Of a stretch of DNA of 64,000 bases, positions 1-8,936 are shown in pieces. Each line of letters opens with the position of its first letter. Positions within the stretch are counted from its first letter, which is position 1. The notes below the pieces were generated by a model, which had not been told where the DNA came from, searched no databases, and saw only the letters and a program-made list of their open reading frames with translations. The stretch comes from Clostridium pascui (lineage in GTDB: Bacteria; Bacillota; Clostridia; Clostridiales; Clostridiaceae). Location of the stretch: the NCBI RefSeq assembly GCF_016908015.1, contig NZ_JAFBDB010000003.1, positions 248,001-312,000 of the forward strand. The letters are read 5' to 3'. The position numbers and the translations under genes were made by a program.

Positions 1-1
1 T

Positions 2-436
2 CAAGGTGATTATAAAATGGCCTCTCTATTTATTCTTATTGCTGGATTAATAGATAGATATGACGGTAGGGTAGCTAGATTTTTAGATGTATCAAGTGAA
101 ATTGGGAAAGAATTAGATTCATTAGCAGATCTAGTATCCTTTGGTGTTGCCCCTTCTATATTGGTATTTAACTTATATAGCTTTTCAGAATTAGGACTTT
201 TAGGTTATCTTTTATTGCTAATTTTCCCTATGTCGGGAGCATATAGATTAGCAAGATATAACATAACATCTTTTGATGGATTGTTTACTGGTGTGCCTAT
301 TACTGCAGCCGGTTCCTTTTTAGCTCTTTATTCATTATTAACTATGGATAGAGCAGTGCAACCTATATTGCCAATAATCTTAGTAGTAATGTTCTCTTAT
401 CTTATGATAAGTAAATTAAGATTTAAAAAAGTATAA
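2..436 (+). CDS. pssA: CDP-diacylglycerol--serine O-phosphatidyltransferase, 3' part
   Basis: This integral membrane enzyme makes phosphatidylserine from CDP-diacylglycerol and serine, the first step towards phosphatidylethanolamine. The reading frame is open to the left edge, so the start lies outside the window; the ATG at 17 is internal. The CDP-alcohol phosphotransferase signature DG-x2-AR-x8-G-x3-D-x3-D is complete, running from the DGRVAR at about base 62 through GKELDSLAD. It is followed by SFGVAP, typical of PssA rather than PgsA, and by hydrophobic segments. Only the first membrane segment and N-terminus should be missing. The gene ends at a strong hairpin shared with the convergent downstream gene. 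Confidence 0.9.
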   Translation, partial: QGDYKMASLFILIAGLIDRYDGRVARFLDVSSEIGKELDSLADLVSFGVAPSILVFNLYSFSELGLLGYLLLLIFPMSGAYRLARYNITSFDGLFTGVPITAAGSFLALYSLLTMDRAVQPILPIILVVMFSYLMISKLRFKKV

Positions 437-441
437 AAAAG

Positions 442-478
442 GCTCATTGTAAATTTTAAAAACTTACAATGAGCTATT
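442..478 (+). terminator. Bidirectional terminator between pssA and the convergent small gene
   Basis: A perfect 11-bp inverted repeat (GCTCATTGTAA at 442-452 and TTACAATGAGC at 464-474) is followed by a T-rich stretch on the plus strand and preceded by an A-run that gives a U-tract on the minus strand. It should terminate both convergent genes. Confidence 0.8.
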
Positions 479-803
479 CTTTTAGATTTAATTCTTCATC
501 CACTTCTGTTTCAATATTTCTTATTTGAATTTTAGCCTTTATAACGTGAGATTTCAGTTTGCAGTAGTTCATATAATTACATCCACATACATCTAAAACA
601 TCTATAAGATCATCAATAACGAGTCCTAGTTCATTAGCTCTTTGTAGTGCTTTCTTTACATCATTTTTACTAGCTAGTGCTATCCCATTTAACTCTTGAG
701 CACCTCCAATTAGAAGCCTATAAGAATTGGTAAACTTAGTCAGTAAATCTGCTAAATTATTAATATCTAAATAGTAATCTTGAACTACCTTTCTGTGAGA
801 CAT
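474..803 (-). CDS. Small hypothetical protein with a Cys cluster
   Basis: I do not recognise this family. It is 109 residues from the ATG at 803, preferred over the GTG at 809 because that GTG sits inside the Shine-Dalgarno GAGGTG. The protein is predicted mostly helical and soluble. Its C-terminal half carries three cysteines spaced CGCNYMNYC, which could bind a metal or form disulfides, but this is inference. It lies 53 bases downstream of sdaAB in the same direction and so may be the last gene of the kinase-sdaAB transcript before the shared terminator. No membrane segment or signal peptide is visible. Confidence 0.65.
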   Translation of the reverse strand: MSHRKVVQDYYLDINNLADLLTKFTNSYRLLIGGAQELNGIALASKNDVKKALQRANELGLVIDDLIDVLDVCGCNYMNYCKLKSHVIKAKIQIRNIETEVDEELNLKE

Positions 804-855
804 AGTCACCTCTTAAATATTTTTCCTATTTAAGTATACTTAGTTAGCTAAAATT

Positions 856-1530
856 TTATTCCTCTGTAGGGCTTATTACTTTGACACTCCCTATATAAGG
901 AATATCTTTTATTTTTTGCACTATATTTTCTTCTACTATGCTATCTGTTTCAAATACCATAGTTGCATTTGCTCCTCTTTTACTTCTATATACCTTCATA
1001 AAGGCAATATTTATATTCCCTTCATATAGTAATGCAGTAACCTTAGAAATCATCCCTGGAATATCTATATGATTTATTATGAGAGTAGGGTACGCTCCTG
1101 TAAATTCAATCTCTTCACCATTTACTCTAGTTATTTCAATATTTCCTCCTCCTACGGATGAACCCATTACCTCTATTATAGTTCCATCATCCTTATGAAT
1201 AATAAACTTTACCGTATTTGGATGAACATCTCCTAAATCAGCTTCATGAAATGTTATACCTATATTCTTATCTTTAGCTATTTTTATTGAATCTCTAAGC
1301 CTTTCATCCCATGGATCCATACCAAGTATTCCAGCAACTAACGCTCTGTCCGTTCCATGTCCTTTATAAGTTTTTGCAAAAGATCCATGCAAGTAAAACT
1401 CCACAGATTTTATTTCCTTGCCTGCTACAATTCTAGCTATCTTTGCAAGCCTTGCTGCTCCAGCAGTATGAGAACTTGATGGCCCTATCATTATAGGTCC
1501 TACAATATCGAATACACCAAACTTTTTCAT
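856..1530 (-). CDS. sdaAB: L-serine dehydratase, iron-sulfur-dependent, beta subunit
   Basis: This is the beta subunit of the two-chain [4Fe-4S] L-serine dehydratase that deaminates serine to pyruvate and ammonia, an important fermentative reaction in clostridia. The N-terminal FDIVGPIMIGPSSSHTAG motif (residues 7-24) is diagnostic, and a C-terminal ACT-type domain covers about residues 148-220. The length of 224 residues matches the family. It starts 17 bases downstream of the uridine-kinase-like gene and is probably co-transcribed with it. The alpha subunit gene sdaAA, which carries the cluster cysteines and is often the neighbour, is not next to it here or elsewhere in the window. Confidence 0.93.
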   Translation of the reverse strand: MKKFGVFDIVGPIMIGPSSSHTAGAARLAKIARIVAGKEIKSVEFYLHGSFAKTYKGHGTDRALVAGILGMDPWDERLRDSIKIAKDKNIGITFHEADLGDVHPNTVKFIIHKDDGTIIEVMGSSVGGGNIEITRVNGEEIEFTGAYPTLIINHIDIPGMISKVTALLYEGNINIAFMKVYRSKRGANATMVFETDSIVEENIVQKIKDIPYIGSVKVISPTEE

Positions 1531-1547
1531 ATTAAACCACCTTTTCT

Positions 1548-3206
1548 TTAGTACTTATAAAAACAACTTCCCCCTATAAATTCTCTTAAAATTGAATTTT
1601 CAGGTACAAAACTCACGTCTACGTCTTTAAAGAAGTTTAAAAAGCTCTTAAGCTTTTGCGCCTGATAATAAACACTACTTTCAGGCTGTATTTTATTCAA
1701 TTCACTTAACGCAAATTTTTTCAGGACACATAACTCATACACTAGCGTTGAATTAAACATTACATCAGCATTTTCCTGATACACAAATATATTTTTTTCC
1801 TCTCCCCTCTTTATGGAAGGCCACATTTTTAATGTTTCTTCTCCTCCATATCCTCTTGACAAATAATCTCTTACAATTCTACGCATTATTCTAACATCCG
1901 TTGTAGATATTCTATTGTGATTATCAAGATTTAACTGAGTAAGGGCACTTATATATATTTTAAATTTATTTTCAAAAGGAATAGATGCAGTAAGCATTTC
2001 ATTTAATCCATGTATACCTTCTACTATAAGTATTCCATTAGGCGGAAGTTTAATTTTTTCTCCATTCCATTCTCTCTTCCCCTTTTTAAAATTATAAGTA
2101 GGTATTTCAACTTCCATTCCACTAAGTATTTGCTGAAGGTTCTTGTTAAAAAGCGCCAAATCAAGGGCAAATATAGATTCAAAATCAAACTCTCCATTTT
2201 CATCCTTCGGAGTGTTATCTCTGTCTACAAAATAGTCATCAAGACCTAGCGGAACAGGAATAAGCCCATTAACTCTAAGTTGTATGCCTAGTCTTCTGGC
2301 AAAGGTTGTTTTCCCGGATGATGATGGACCTGCAATTAATATAAGCTTTGTATTCTTTCTTTCACTTATCATATCTGCAATATATGCTGCTTTTTTTTCA
2401 TGCAGTGCTTCTGCTACCCTTATTATATCTATCATTTCTCCTGATTCAACCTTATTATTTAATGATCCTACATCTGCTACATCTAATATTCTTCCCCATT
2501 CCTCTGTTTCCTTAAAAATTTTAGCAAGCTTTTTATGCTCTATCAACTCTGGAATCTTGAATGGATTTTCTTCTGTTGGGTATCTTAAAAGAAGACCTGG
2601 CTTATAATATATTAAATCGAACATTTGAATAACTCCAGTAGATGGTGCCATTTGACCATAAAAGTAGTCATATCTTCCATCTAACTCATAAAGACTTACT
2701 TTTTCTAAATTAACGTGTTTTAAAAGCCTTATTTTGTCATCCATACCATAGCTGTTAAATATTTTTATGGCTTCTTCCTTTTTAACAGTTACTTTGTTTA
2801 TTGGAATATTTAAATTTATGAGGTCTTTCATTTTATCTTTAATCTTTATAATTTCTTCCTCATTTAAAGGTGTTTCTTTTTCTATTTCTCCATATATCCC
2901 TTTACTTAAAGAATGTTCTATACTTATTTTAGCCTTGGGGAAAATATCTAATACAGCATTTATAAGTATAAACTGAAGAGTTCTTATATAAGCCTTAAGT
3001 CCTATACTGTTTGTAATGTCAATCACTTGAAGAGTACCACTTTCTTTTACAGGACTATTAAGTTCATAAGTCTGATAGTTTATCTTTCCCAAAATGGCTG
3101 GAAGCTTAATATCACTTAAGTATTTATCTACTACGGATTTAATATCGGTACCTTCTTCTACAATCACATTATTTGATGCTGATAAATTTAATTTAAACTG
3201 TGCCAT
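1548..3206 (-). CDS. Uridine kinase-like nucleoside kinase with TGS-like N-terminus
   Basis: This is a 552-residue protein of the phosphoribulokinase/uridine kinase superfamily. The P-loop GPSSSGKT lies at about residues 292-299, followed by a kinase domain with LDDYFVDR and VEGIHGLN motifs. The N-terminal half resembles the TGS and threonyl-tRNA-synthetase second additional domain, the architecture usual for this long clostridial form. The substrate is not proven; uridine or another nucleoside is likely from the kinase fold. The N-terminal part may have a regulatory or RNA-binding role (inference). It heads an apparent operon with sdaAB, and the ATG has a reasonable upstream GGGGG-rich ribosome site. 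Confidence 0.82.
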   Translation of the reverse strand: MAQFKLNLSASNNVIVEEGTDIKSVVDKYLSDIKLPAILGKINYQTYELNSPVKESGTLQVIDITNSIGLKAYIRTLQFILINAVLDIFPKAKISIEHSLSKGIYGEIEKETPLNEEEIIKIKDKMKDLINLNIPINKVTVKKEEAIKIFNSYGMDDKIRLLKHVNLEKVSLYELDGRYDYFYGQMAPSTGVIQMFDLIYYKPGLLLRYPTEENPFKIPELIEHKKLAKIFKETEEWGRILDVADVGSLNNKVESGEMIDIIRVAEALHEKKAAYIADMISERKNTKLILIAGPSSSGKTTFARRLGIQLRVNGLIPVPLGLDDYFVDRDNTPKDENGEFDFESIFALDLALFNKNLQQILSGMEVEIPTYNFKKGKREWNGEKIKLPPNGILIVEGIHGLNEMLTASIPFENKFKIYISALTQLNLDNHNRISTTDVRIMRRIVRDYLSRGYGGEETLKMWPSIKRGEEKNIFVYQENADVMFNSTLVYELCVLKKFALSELNKIQPESSVYYQAQKLKSFLNFFKDVDVSFVPENSILREFIGGSCFYKY

Positions 3207-3326
3207 ATATTATCCCCCTATATTTATTGTACTAATATTATACTTTAAATTTGTGAAAATTAATCTAACTTTACTAATAATTTTGAAATTTTTAAGAAAA
3301 AATATACATTATAGAGGGGTGATATT

Positions 3327-3998
3327 TTGTTTATAGTACTTATAAGAACTATTATATTATACTTTATAGTAATTATAGCTATGAGAATAATGGGTAAAAA
3401 GCAAATTGGTCAGCTAGAGCCTTTTGAACTTGCTATAACTATAATGATTTCAGAATTGGCATCACTTCCAATGCAAGATACAGAAGTACCATTAATTCAT
3501 GGAGTTATACCTATAATAACTTTAATAGTTTTGCAAGCTTCGCTAGTAATATTACAATTAAAAAGTGAAAAACTTAGAAATATAGTAAATGGTAAACCTA
3601 GTATTTTGATAGAAGACGGACAAATAGATATCAATGAACTAAAGCATCAAAAATTTAATATAAATGACTTGATGGAGGAGCTCCGTCTCCAAGGCTTTTA
3701 TAATATCCAAGATGTTCAATATGCCATTTTAGAAACCAGCGGTCAACTATCTATTATACCTAAAACGAGTTCTGCTCCTGTTACAAAAGAAGATTTGAAT
3801 ATTAAAACAAAACAAGATAGTCTTCCTATAACCTTAATTCTTGATGGAAAAGTAAATCACCAAAACTTAAAACTTGTTAAAATGACTGAAGATAAACTTT
3901 TATCAAAACTAAAGTCTTCTGGAGTGAATTCTGTAAATGAAATTTTTATAGCAGTGATAAATTCTAAAGGAGAGTTTTATTATCAAAAAAGGACGTGA
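3327..3998 (+). CDS. DUF421 (YetF/YrbG-like) membrane protein
   Basis: The TTG at 3327 follows the ribosome site GAGGGGTG by a normal spacing, and the N-terminus FIVLIRT..RIMGKKQIGQLEPFE is the standard start of DUF421 proteins. Two to three hydrophobic segments lie in the first 85 residues. The remaining soluble part contains the repeated beta-rich YetF-like domain (about residues 90-215) that in the family faces the cytoplasm. Function is unknown; Bacillus homologues are linked to spores and envelope. It overlaps or abuts the DUF4363 gene downstream, and the pair is typical of clostridia. Confidence 0.85.
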   Translation: MFIVLIRTIILYFIVIIAMRIMGKKQIGQLEPFELAITIMISELASLPMQDTEVPLIHGVIPIITLIVLQASLVILQLKSEKLRNIVNGKPSILIEDGQIDINELKHQKFNINDLMEELRLQGFYNIQDVQYAILETSGQLSIIPKTSSAPVTKEDLNIKTKQDSLPITLILDGKVNHQNLKLVKMTEDKLLSKLKSSGVNSVNEIFIAVINSKGEFYYQKRT

Positions 3999-4003
3999 CT
4001 TTT

Positions 4004-4384
4004 ATGAAAAACATATTCCTTCCCCTAATTTTATTTTTAACTATGATAAGTACTATGATTTATTCTATATTTTTTCTTTCGAACACTTGTACTTCCATGT
4101 CTACAACTAATAGTAACCTAGAAAAACTTATTATAGAAGAAAAATGGGATGAAGCTAATATTACTGTAAAAAAACTTATGACTGAATGGAATACACACTC
4201 TAATAAAATATGTATATTTGTGCATCATCGAGAAATAGATAATATTCATAGTGAAATTAGCAAATTAACACAATATGTTAATTATCATAACAAAGATGAG
4301 TCTATGGCTAGCATTTATGCTATAAAATTTTTATTTGAGCATATACTTAATCTAGAAAAAATTAACATTCAAAATATATTTTGA
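4004..4384 (+). CDS. DUF4363 family small membrane-anchored protein
   Basis: This 126-residue protein has a single N-terminal hydrophobic segment (about residues 4-26) followed by a helical extracytoplasmic domain with the EEKWDEA..LMTEW pattern seen in DUF4363. The ATG at 4004 is preferred to the GTG at 3995, because AAGGA at 3989-3993 is ten bases from the ATG but only one base from the GTG. It starts six bases after the stop of the DUF421 gene and is surely co-transcribed. Function is unknown; partnership with DUF421 is inferred from position. Confidence 0.75.
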   Translation: MKNIFLPLILFLTMISTMIYSIFFLSNTCTSMSTTNSNLEKLIIEEKWDEANITVKKLMTEWNTHSNKICIFVHHREIDNIHSEISKLTQYVNYHNKDESMASIYAIKFLFEHILNLEKINIQNIF

Positions 4385-4534
4385 TATTTATCACTCATTT
4401 ATAATATATATGCTACACTTATTTCCTCAAATACAAACATTGTGTAATATTTTATAATAATTGTAGCAAATTATTTTACCATGATTTATAATATATATAG
4501 TACAAATACAAATTTGGTGTGGAAGGTGATATAA

Positions 4535-5479
4535 ATGGCTTTAGTTACAACAAAGGAAATGTTTAAAAAAGCTTATGAAGGGAAATATGCCATAGGAGCA
4601 TTTAACATTAATAACATGGAAATAATTCAAGGAGTAGTAAACGCTGCAAAAGCTGAAAACTCTGCAGTTATTCTTCAAGTTTCTGCTGGTGCTCTAAAAT
4701 ATGCTGGCCCTAAATATTTAAAACATATGGTTGATGCTGCTATTGAAGATACAGGTATTGATATTGCACTACATTTAGATCATGGTGCTAATATGGATCA
4801 AGTTAAACTTGCTATAGAATCTGGATTCACATCTGTTATGTTTGACGGCTCTCATTATGAGTATGAAGAAAATGTAAAACTTACTAAAGAAGTAGTTGAA
4901 TACGCTCATTCTAAGGGAGTTGTAGTAGAAGCTGAACTTGGAAAGCTTGCTGGTGTAGAAGATGATGTTAAAGTTGCAAGTCATGAAGCTACATATACAG
5001 ATCCTGAGCAAGCAGTTGACTTTGTAAAAAGAACTGGAGTTGATTCCTTAGCTATAGCTATTGGAACAAGTCATGGAGCTTATAAATTTAAAGGAGAGGC
5101 TAAACTTGATTTTGATAGATTAGCTTCCATAACAGAAAAACTTGAAGCAGAAGGAATAAATAATTTCCCAATAGTTCTTCATGGTGCTTCTTCTGTAGAG
5201 CCTACTTTTGTTCAAATGTGCAATGAATTTGGTGGGGAAATTGCAGGAGCAAAAGGGGTTCCTAATGAAATGTTAAGAAAAGCATCCTCTATGGCTGTTT
5301 GCAAAATAAATATGGATACAGATTTAAGACTTTCACTAACAGCTTCTATAAGAAGAGTTATGGCTGAAAATCCTAAGGAAATAGATCCAAGAAAATACTT
5401 AGGTGCTGGAAGAGAAGCTATAGAAGGTCTTGTTCAAAATAAAATTAAAAACGTTTTGGGATCTTCTAATAGCCTTTAA
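4535..5479 (+). CDS. fba: Class II fructose-1,6-bisphosphate aldolase
   Basis: This zinc-dependent aldolase cleaves fructose 1,6-bisphosphate to dihydroxyacetone phosphate and glyceraldehyde 3-phosphate in glycolysis. The HLDHG motif with the catalytic aspartate and a zinc histidine lies near residue 80, followed by VMFDGSH, EAELG, a GTSHG loop and VLHGASS with later zinc/phosphate contacts. At 314 residues it belongs to the longer form with a GAKGVP insertion near residue 245 rather than the roughly 287-residue form common in some clostridia. The ATG has a GGAAGGTGAT ribosome site. It appears monocistronic, ending at a strong hairpin. Confidence 0.95.
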   Translation: MALVTTKEMFKKAYEGKYAIGAFNINNMEIIQGVVNAAKAENSAVILQVSAGALKYAGPKYLKHMVDAAIEDTGIDIALHLDHGANMDQVKLAIESGFTSVMFDGSHYEYEENVKLTKEVVEYAHSKGVVVEAELGKLAGVEDDVKVASHEATYTDPEQAVDFVKRTGVDSLAIAIGTSHGAYKFKGEAKLDFDRLASITEKLEAEGINNFPIVLHGASSVEPTFVQMCNEFGGEIAGAKGVPNEMLRKASSMAVCKINMDTDLRLSLTASIRRVMAENPKEIDPRKYLGAGREAIEGLVQNKIKNVLGSSNSL

Positions 5480-5507
5480 TATTTAGATAATAATTATTGA
5501 TTTAGAA

Positions 5508-5540
5508 AAGGAGTTCATTATTTAATGAACTCCTTAAACT
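5508..5540 (+). terminator. Bidirectional terminator between fba and the nucleoid-associated gene
   Basis: The 12-bp inverted repeat AAGGAGTTCATT (5508-5519) and AATGAACTCCTT (5524-5535) has a four-base loop. T-rich sequence on the plus strand and A-rich sequence on the left flank suit termination of both convergent genes. Confidence 0.75.
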
Positions 5541-5547
5541 TTAATTA

Positions 5548-6582
5548 TTACTTCTCTATATAATTAATAATTCCCTTTATAACAATATCTATCGTTCCAT
5601 CACCATTTCTATGTATTTGAAATCTATTTATATCATCATAGGCTTCTTCATTTATATAAAGATCAATGTCTTTATCTATCTTTAATCTTATTCTTTTAAA
5701 CTTTTTTTCTATCCAATCTCTATCTAACATTATGTTATCTTGAACCCCTTCTGAAGAAACATAATCCACAAAACTTGCTTTTTTTTCTTTGTCTTCACCA
5801 AATATATGATCTGTTACTTCATATAAGTTCAAGTTTTCTTCTTGCTTAAGCTTTTTCTTAATAGAACTCCTTACCTTTTCCGCCTTATCTGCATTCTCAT
5901 TAAAGTTTGTTCTAGTCCATTCTTCTGCCGCTCTTACAAAGTTTTTAGTCATATCTCTTTCATTTTCAATAACTTTACAACCCAGAAACTTATTTATAAA
6001 ATAGTTAGATCCATACTCTTCTTCTTTATTCTTTTTTTGCTTATCCATAACTAGTAAATCATACTCTTGCTCTGAATCTATAAATTTTATAAATGCACAT
6101 TTCTGTATCTTTTGACTACTAGCTGGAAGTCCTGTATGATCCGGAATTATATCTATATCAATTTTTTCTCCATTAAAATTTATACTATGTGTATAATTTT
6201 TAACATAATCCATCTTTATAATTCCAATCATATTTCCTCTTTCTGTTGATATGCTTACTACTATAAGATCTGCAGAAGGTATATTCCCATTAGACTGCAT
6301 CAGTATAAACAACTGTCTTCCTATTTCCTTTGATACTTCTATGAAATTTCCTTGAGCAGATAAATAGTCTTGACTTATCTCTTTTACTATATTTCTATCT
6401 TCTTTAAACTTAGCATATTTAAGTTCTTCATCCTTTAAACATCTTTGAATGTGCTTAAGTAAAAAAGTATATACTTCTTCATTAAGTGTTAATCTTTGTT
6501 CATTCAATATAGGTTCATCTGCATTATTATCTAATACATGTATTATAGCTTCATTTATATTTACTTCACTTATATAATCCAC
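5548..6582 (-). CDS. Nucleoid-associated protein, NdpA/YejK family
   Basis: The 344-residue protein shows the 37-kDa nucleoid-associated protein pattern: N-terminal VNINEAIIHVLDN, a central region with GLPASSQKIQKCAFIKF, and a C-terminal DNA-associated region rich in lysine. In Gram-negatives YejK binds DNA and interacts with topoisomerase IV; the role in clostridia is unproven. The gene is single, convergent with fba, and has an AGGG-type ribosome site just upstream. No membrane segment is visible. Identification rests on overall resemblance rather than on catalytic residues. Confidence 0.8.
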   Translation of the reverse strand: MDYISEVNINEAIIHVLDNNADEPILNEQRLTLNEEVYTFLLKHIQRCLKDEELKYAKFKEDRNIVKEISQDYLSAQGNFIEVSKEIGRQLFILMQSNGNIPSADLIVVSISTERGNMIGIIKMDYVKNYTHSINFNGEKIDIDIIPDHTGLPASSQKIQKCAFIKFIDSEQEYDLLVMDKQKKNKEEEYGSNYFINKFLGCKVIENERDMTKNFVRAAEEWTRTNFNENADKAEKVRSSIKKKLKQEENLNLYEVTDHIFGEDKEKKASFVDYVSSEGVQDNIMLDRDWIEKKFKRIRLKIDKDIDLYINEEAYDDINRFQIHRNGDGTIDIVIKGIINYIEK

Positions 6583-6774
6583 TTTAAACCCTCCATAAAT
6601 AAAATAATTATAGGTACGTATTCCCCATTAATTATTAAGCATCCTTGAATGATTGTCAATTCACCTTAATTTTTGTATAAATAAAGTAAAAAGGTATATT
6701 CCTATAATAAATAAAATCTGTAATTTTTTCAATATTATATTAATATATACTAAGTCATAATTCCTTATAAATAT

Positions 6775-6804
6775 AAAAAAAGCTCGCCATGTAGCACGAG
6801 CTTT
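6775..6804 (-). terminator. Terminator of the CotF-like gene pair
   Basis: AAAGCTCG (6779-6786) pairs with CGAGCTTT (6797-6804), and the plus-strand A-run to its left becomes a U-tract for minus-strand transcription. It lies just after the stop of the 92-residue coat-like protein. Confidence 0.8.
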
Positions 6805-6814
6805 CTTTTTGCAT

Positions 6815-7093
6815 TTATCTTAACTCTTGTTGCATCTGTGAAGCTTGACTTTTTACTTGTTGAACTTCGTTTTGAGCAGCATCCTTAGTTTGATACCATC
6901 CTTTTTGTTTCATAGCATCAAAGATTTTATATTGTGTTCCCTCAACATTTTTAAAGTTATTTACAAGTACTGCTCTTAAATTAGGGCAAGAAGTTTCTGT
7001 AATCATTGTACTATAAGATGAAACTACTTGTTTTTCTGTAGCTAGAAGATCCTGCATTAATTCTTTTTCAGTTAAATTTGGTGAAGTATGCAT
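6815..7093 (-). CDS. CotF-like spore coat protein
   Basis: The protein has 92 residues with the CotF-family ferritin-like helical pattern: LTEKELMQDLLATEKQVVSSYST, then a second helix around NLRAVLVNNFKN, and a glutamine-rich tail. Such proteins are coat or cortex-associated in spores. It is the second gene of a pair, starting 34 bases after the 68-residue relative. The start ATG has an AGGAGGTAA ribosome site. Sporulation-dependent expression is expected from the family, but I cannot assign a sigma factor from the upstream bases. Confidence 0.75.
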   Translation of the reverse strand: MHTSPNLTEKELMQDLLATEKQVVSSYSTMITETSCPNLRAVLVNNFKNVEGTQYKIFDAMKQKGWYQTKDAAQNEVQQVKSQASQMQQELR

Positions 7094-7127
7094 ATAAATT
7101 ACCTCCTAAATTTATTTTAAATTTTAT

Positions 7128-7334
7128 TTATTGATGAGATTCTAAATAAGATCTTAAATCACTGAAATTTTGCTTATGAACCGCTGCTGATTGATGACAT
7201 AATTCTTTTAGATGTTCATCTGTGCAATATTGAGCATATAAATTAAACTTTTTATTCATTAATGCTTCATAACTAAGTTCATCTTTAATAGCTCTTAAGT
7301 TATTTTCTTCTATTTGTTTACTTCCCATATTCAT
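7128..7334 (-). CDS. Small CotF-like helical protein
   Basis: This 68-residue protein is predicted as two helices (LRAIKDELSYEALMNKKFNLYAQYC and DEHLKELCHQSAAVHKQNF). The pattern matches short CotF-like or ferritin-like spore proteins that usually travel with a longer CotF paralogue, as here. Two cysteines are present. The gene has a strong AGGAGGAAT ribosome site, and the downstream 92-residue gene probably shares its transcript. Function beyond a likely coat role is unknown. Confidence 0.65.
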   Translation of the reverse strand: MNMGSKQIEENNLRAIKDELSYEALMNKKFNLYAQYCTDEHLKELCHQSAAVHKQNFSDLRSYLESHQ

Positions 7335-7504
7335 AAGTATTCCTCCTTAAACTTTTTTAAATTTCCTCCGACGTTATATATTTTGTCCCTATTTTATTTT
7401 AATATTTGTATATTTTATTAACACAAGTTCCTTTATTTACTTTCTTTTAAAATATTTAATTGTAATAAATTATGATATAATCTTATTTATAGGGAGTGAT
7501 TACA

Positions 7505-8053
7505 TTGAAAGAACTAGAAGTTAAGATACTTGATATAAATTTAAATGAACTAAGAAATAAATTAAAGATTCTAGATTGCTCAAAAGTAAAAGAAGAAAAT
7601 CAAATAAATGATTTGTTTGATTTTCCAAATAAAACTTTATTAAAAAAACATGGCTATGCACGAATACGCACTGTAGAAGATTTACTTACGAACTCTACTA
7701 ACTTTTATTTAACTGTAAAAACCTTAAGTTCTAGCGAAAAATTTAAGGTGATGGATGAAAATGAAGTTGAAATAATGAGTGGTGAAGAAGGAAAATCTAT
7801 ATTAAAAGCTTTAGGGCTTGAACTTACTCAAAGCATAAAAAAGTATAGAGAAAGTTATAAATATAAAAATGCTTTAATTGAAATAGATATTAATGAAGAA
7901 AGCTTTTGCCCTTTTCCTTATATAGAAATTGAAGCTCAGACTTCTGAAGAAATAGAAGAAGTAGTTAAAGCTTTAGGTTATACTATGGAAGATACCACAT
8001 CTAAAAGTATATATGAACTAATAGAATTGTTTAAACAAAGAAAAGGATTGTAA
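7505..8053 (+). CDS. CYTH domain protein
   Basis: CYTH enzymes bind triphosphate substrates and metal inside a beta-barrel tunnel. The defining E-x-E-x-K motif is at residues 3-7 (ELEVK), followed by basic tunnel residues (ARIRTVED, LTVKT) and the acidic EIDINEE and YIEIEAQ strands. The TTG at 7505 is preferred over the GTG at 7496, since the latter lies inside the Shine-Dalgarno AGGGAGTG and family members start just before ExExK. The 182-residue length fits. It could be a thiamine-triphosphatase, tripolyphosphatase or class IV cyclase-like enzyme; the sequence does not decide. It leads a four-gene operon, one base ahead of the DUF5685 gene. Confidence 0.8.
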   Translation: MKELEVKILDINLNELRNKLKILDCSKVKEENQINDLFDFPNKTLLKKHGYARIRTVEDLLTNSTNFYLTVKTLSSSEKFKVMDENEVEIMSGEEGKSILKALGLELTQSIKKYRESYKYKNALIEIDINEESFCPFPYIEIEAQTSEEIEEVVKALGYTMEDTTSKSIYELIELFKQRKGL

Positions 8054-8054
8054 T

Positions 8055-8936
8055 ATGTTTGGTTATGTTACTCCTTGTAAAATGGAGCTTAAGATAAAAG
8101 ATTTTGAAAAATTCAAAGCTTATTATTGCGGGTTGTGCAAGGCAATTAAAAATAACTGTGGAAATATTCCAAGAATGTCCTTAAATTATGATATGACCTT
8201 CTTAGGAATTTTATTAGATTCATTAAAAGAAGATACTATAATCAGCACAAGAGAACATTGTGTTGTTCATCCTGTACAAAAGAAATTATTTATAATCGAT
8301 AATGATGCTCTAAATTATGCAGCTTATTGTAATGTTATGCTGTTTTATTTTAAACTTTTAGATAATGTACAAGATGATAAAAGTATTAAAAGTAAGCTAT
8401 CTTCTGTTATGCTAAAATATTATTTAAAAAAATATTTTGATAATTATGAAAAAATCACAGATTTTACAAGGGCTAAGCTACAAGAACTTTATAATATAGA
8501 AAAAAATTGCCAAAACCATACATTGGATTCATTATGTCATCCATTTGGAGAACTTACAGCTTACCTTTTATCATATACTATAACTGATGAAGACATAAAA
8601 AAACATATACATGAATTCGGATATAACTTAGGTAAATGGATTTATGTAATAGATGCATTTGATGATTTACAAAAGGATATGGAAAATAATAAGTTTAATG
8701 CTATAAGTTCAGTGTTAAATACTGATAATTTAAATTATGAGCACTTTAAAGAAACTATTGAAGATAGGATAGAATTTACATTATTAAGTTGTGGAAGAAC
8801 TTGTACTTACTTATTAGATAAGCTGCCTATAAAAAGAAACTATGATTTACTTTATAACATATTGCAATTAGGAATGATTGAAAAAATTAACAAAGTTTTT
8901 AAAAGGAGTGTTTTTGAAAATGAGAAATCCCTATGA
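8055..8936 (+). CDS. DUF5685 family protein
   Basis: The 293-residue protein begins [20 protein letters not shown], with a C25-x2-C28 pair (YYCGLCKAI) and further cysteines (NNCG, EHCV, SCGRTC) typical of DUF5685. It is mostly helical, with no clear signal peptide, and carries acidic-rich motifs such as [12 protein letters not shown] near residue 200, reminiscent of metal-binding helical enzymes (inference only). It starts one base after the CYTH stop and overlaps the DnaJ gene by 17 bases, so translational coupling is likely. Function is unknown. Confidence 0.75.
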   Translation: MFGYVTPCKMELKIKDFEKFKAYYCGLCKAIKNNCGNIPRMSLNYDMTFLGILLDSLKEDTIISTREHCVVHPVQKKLFIIDNDALNYAAYCNVMLFYFKLLDNVQDDKSIKSKLSSVMLKYYLKKYFDNYEKITDFTRAKLQELYNIEKNCQNHTLDSLCHPFGELTAYLLSYTITDEDIKKHIHEFGYNLGKWIYVIDAFDDLQKDMENNKFNAISSVLNTDNLNYEHFKETIEDRIEFTLLSCGRTCTYLLDKLPIKRNYDLLYNILQLGMIEKINKVFKRSVFENEKSL

